DNA of 64,000 bases, from contig NC_135555.1 of the NCBI RefSeq assembly GCF_964340395.1, positions 10,565,931 through 10,629,930 on the forward strand. The letters run 5' to 3'. The position numbers and the translations under genes were made by a program. The notes under the pieces are model-generated. The model worked only from the letters and a program-made list of their open reading frames with translations, had not been told where the DNA came from and did no database searches. This DNA comes from Glandiceps talaboti (Eukaryota; Hemichordata; Enteropneusta; Spengelidae). This document shows, piece after piece, positions 63,000 to 64,000 of this stretch. Each line of letters starts with the position of its first letter. Positions within the stretch are counted from its first letter, which is position 1.

Positions 63000-64000
63000 G
63001 CAGACTTCCATGAGATGTACATTTATCCCATAATGCAAGATATTGATTGCACAGTGCATGTACAAGACTGATAAAGAGAATATTAAGTTTATTCTGCAGG
63101 GTCATGTTGTGAAGTATTGTGTAGACATGACTGTGTACTCTTATTTACACAATCACTTTCTAAGAAATAAGTGTGTGATTTCTGATCAGTAGAATTTTGT
63201 TAGTACATATTTGGAAGAAAAAAATACTATGTCAGTAATTATGGCCAAACAGTATTGCATAATAATTAGATGTTATTCCCCAATATTTATCTTGGTTCAG
63301 CCAAGTGAACTAAGGGGCCTTGTCACTACGAGTCGCAAGACTTGTAATGACAAGAGTATTTTCTGGCTGAATGAAGAAAATTATTGACATAATTATACCA
63401 GTGCCAGTCATATAAAAAAAAATCAGGGAAAGTAATGACAATTTTGAATGTTTTGACTCGCATTTCAAACACAGCAGAACCAGTGACATACAGACATGTT
63501 TTGTAGGGACGTAGAATGACCAGAGTATATATTCCATATTTTTGTCTTATGCATAGTATAATAGATTATGTTGTAGTTGTAGCGACAATTTGTTTTTAAG
63601 TTATTTTTTTTGCCATGGTAACACTGATACTTCTGAAACTTAAGCAAAGTCTATGTACCAAAATTGTGCATGTCATCTTTACAGTTTTAACATATCTCAA
63701 TCTGTGATTATCGTTCTTGGAGGCTCAAGGGTTTTACCCAATACTGTAATAGGTACGTGTATCGTGAATGTCATAGGGAGATAGGAGTGGGATGTTGATA
63801 ATTACATTCGACTCAAGATGTAAAATAAAGTAAATCATACTTCAAGAGGTATACATGTGTCTGGGTATTTCTGTACACCTGTTTTTCCATGTTAGGGATG
63901 ATTGCACAAACTCAACAAATAAACATCGTTCGTTTAGGTCAAAACCCCTCCCCTAAACAAATGTTCACAAGTGCGACATCAATCGTTTATATATGATGTC
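63000..64000. other. Intergenic end of window
   Basis: Apart from FB1 copy 5 (63255-63550), no gene, RNA or repeat was recognised up to the window edge. Confidence 0.4.
63255..63550 (+). mobile_element. Foldback repeat family FB1, copy 5
   Basis: The core at about 63295-63373 is shortened by internal deletion (GGTTCAGCCAAGTGAACTAA ... CTGGCTGAATG). The full tail runs to about 63550 and contains GGACGTAGAATGACCAGAG. It lies downstream of TRAPPC2L. Confidence 0.75.

Overview
The window is animal nuclear DNA, AT-rich and rich in repeats. Its genes have many short exons with GT-AG splice sites. Exon-by-exon reading gives, left to right: the last five exons of an ANKRD11/ANKRD12-type gene (+, 1-3380); a core-1 beta-1,3-galactosyltransferase-like gene (+, 6550-9833); an intronless class A GPCR (-, 12525-13550); an N-acetylgalactosamine-6-sulfatase paralogue, GALNS-A (+, ten exons, 15008-45300); a second paralogue, GALNS-B (-, ten exon positions, 48991-57040); and TRAPPC2L (+, five exons, 57313-62726). 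A small gene with a SANT/Myb-like C-terminal domain (+, 26975-29212) lies inside the 23-kb intron 7 of GALNS-A. The species cannot be named. Base composition, intron sizes and repeat types suggest an invertebrate, possibly a non-vertebrate deuterostome (hemichordate- or lancelet-like) or a spiralian.

The layout resembles human 16q24.3, where GALNS and TRAPPC2L are head-to-head neighbours and ANKRD11 lies nearby. GALNS-B and TRAPPC2L keep that head-to-head order over 272 bp here. GALNS-B is therefore probably the copy in the ancestral position, and GALNS-A an old inverted duplicate facing it tail to tail. GALNS is a lysosomal keratan/chondroitin sulfatase, TRAPPC2L a vesicle-tethering subunit and C1GALT1 a Golgi O-glycan enzyme. 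They share the secretory pathway, but I do not claim co-regulation.

The most unusual signal is that exon 3' ends, three of the four with their 5' splice sites, have been tandemly amplified. In the C1GALT1-like exon 2 a roughly 42-bp unit containing the exon end and donor recurs about 14 times into the intron. In GALNS-B exon 9 a 23/24-bp unit containing the exon end and GTAAGT donor recurs roughly 35-40 times and fills most of intron 9. In GALNS-B exon 4 a 70-bp unit is doubled. In the nested gene a 39-bp exon end is doubled. GALNS-B also has two intact versions of exon 8, 122 nt each and phase 0 to 2, so frame requires exactly one to be used. TRAPPC2L intron 2 carries U12-type (minor spliceosome) signals.

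The rest is repeats: a 31.9-43 kb hierarchical satellite with about 1.08-kb units and a 2,252-bp higher-order unit; a five-copy foldback family; MITE-like elements, including a 173-bp hAT-type element with a perfect 8-bp target duplication and one with TA target sites; long hairpins; a roughly 200-bp tandem element; LINE tail fragments; and many microsatellites. Large intergenic and intronic stretches hold nothing I recognise.
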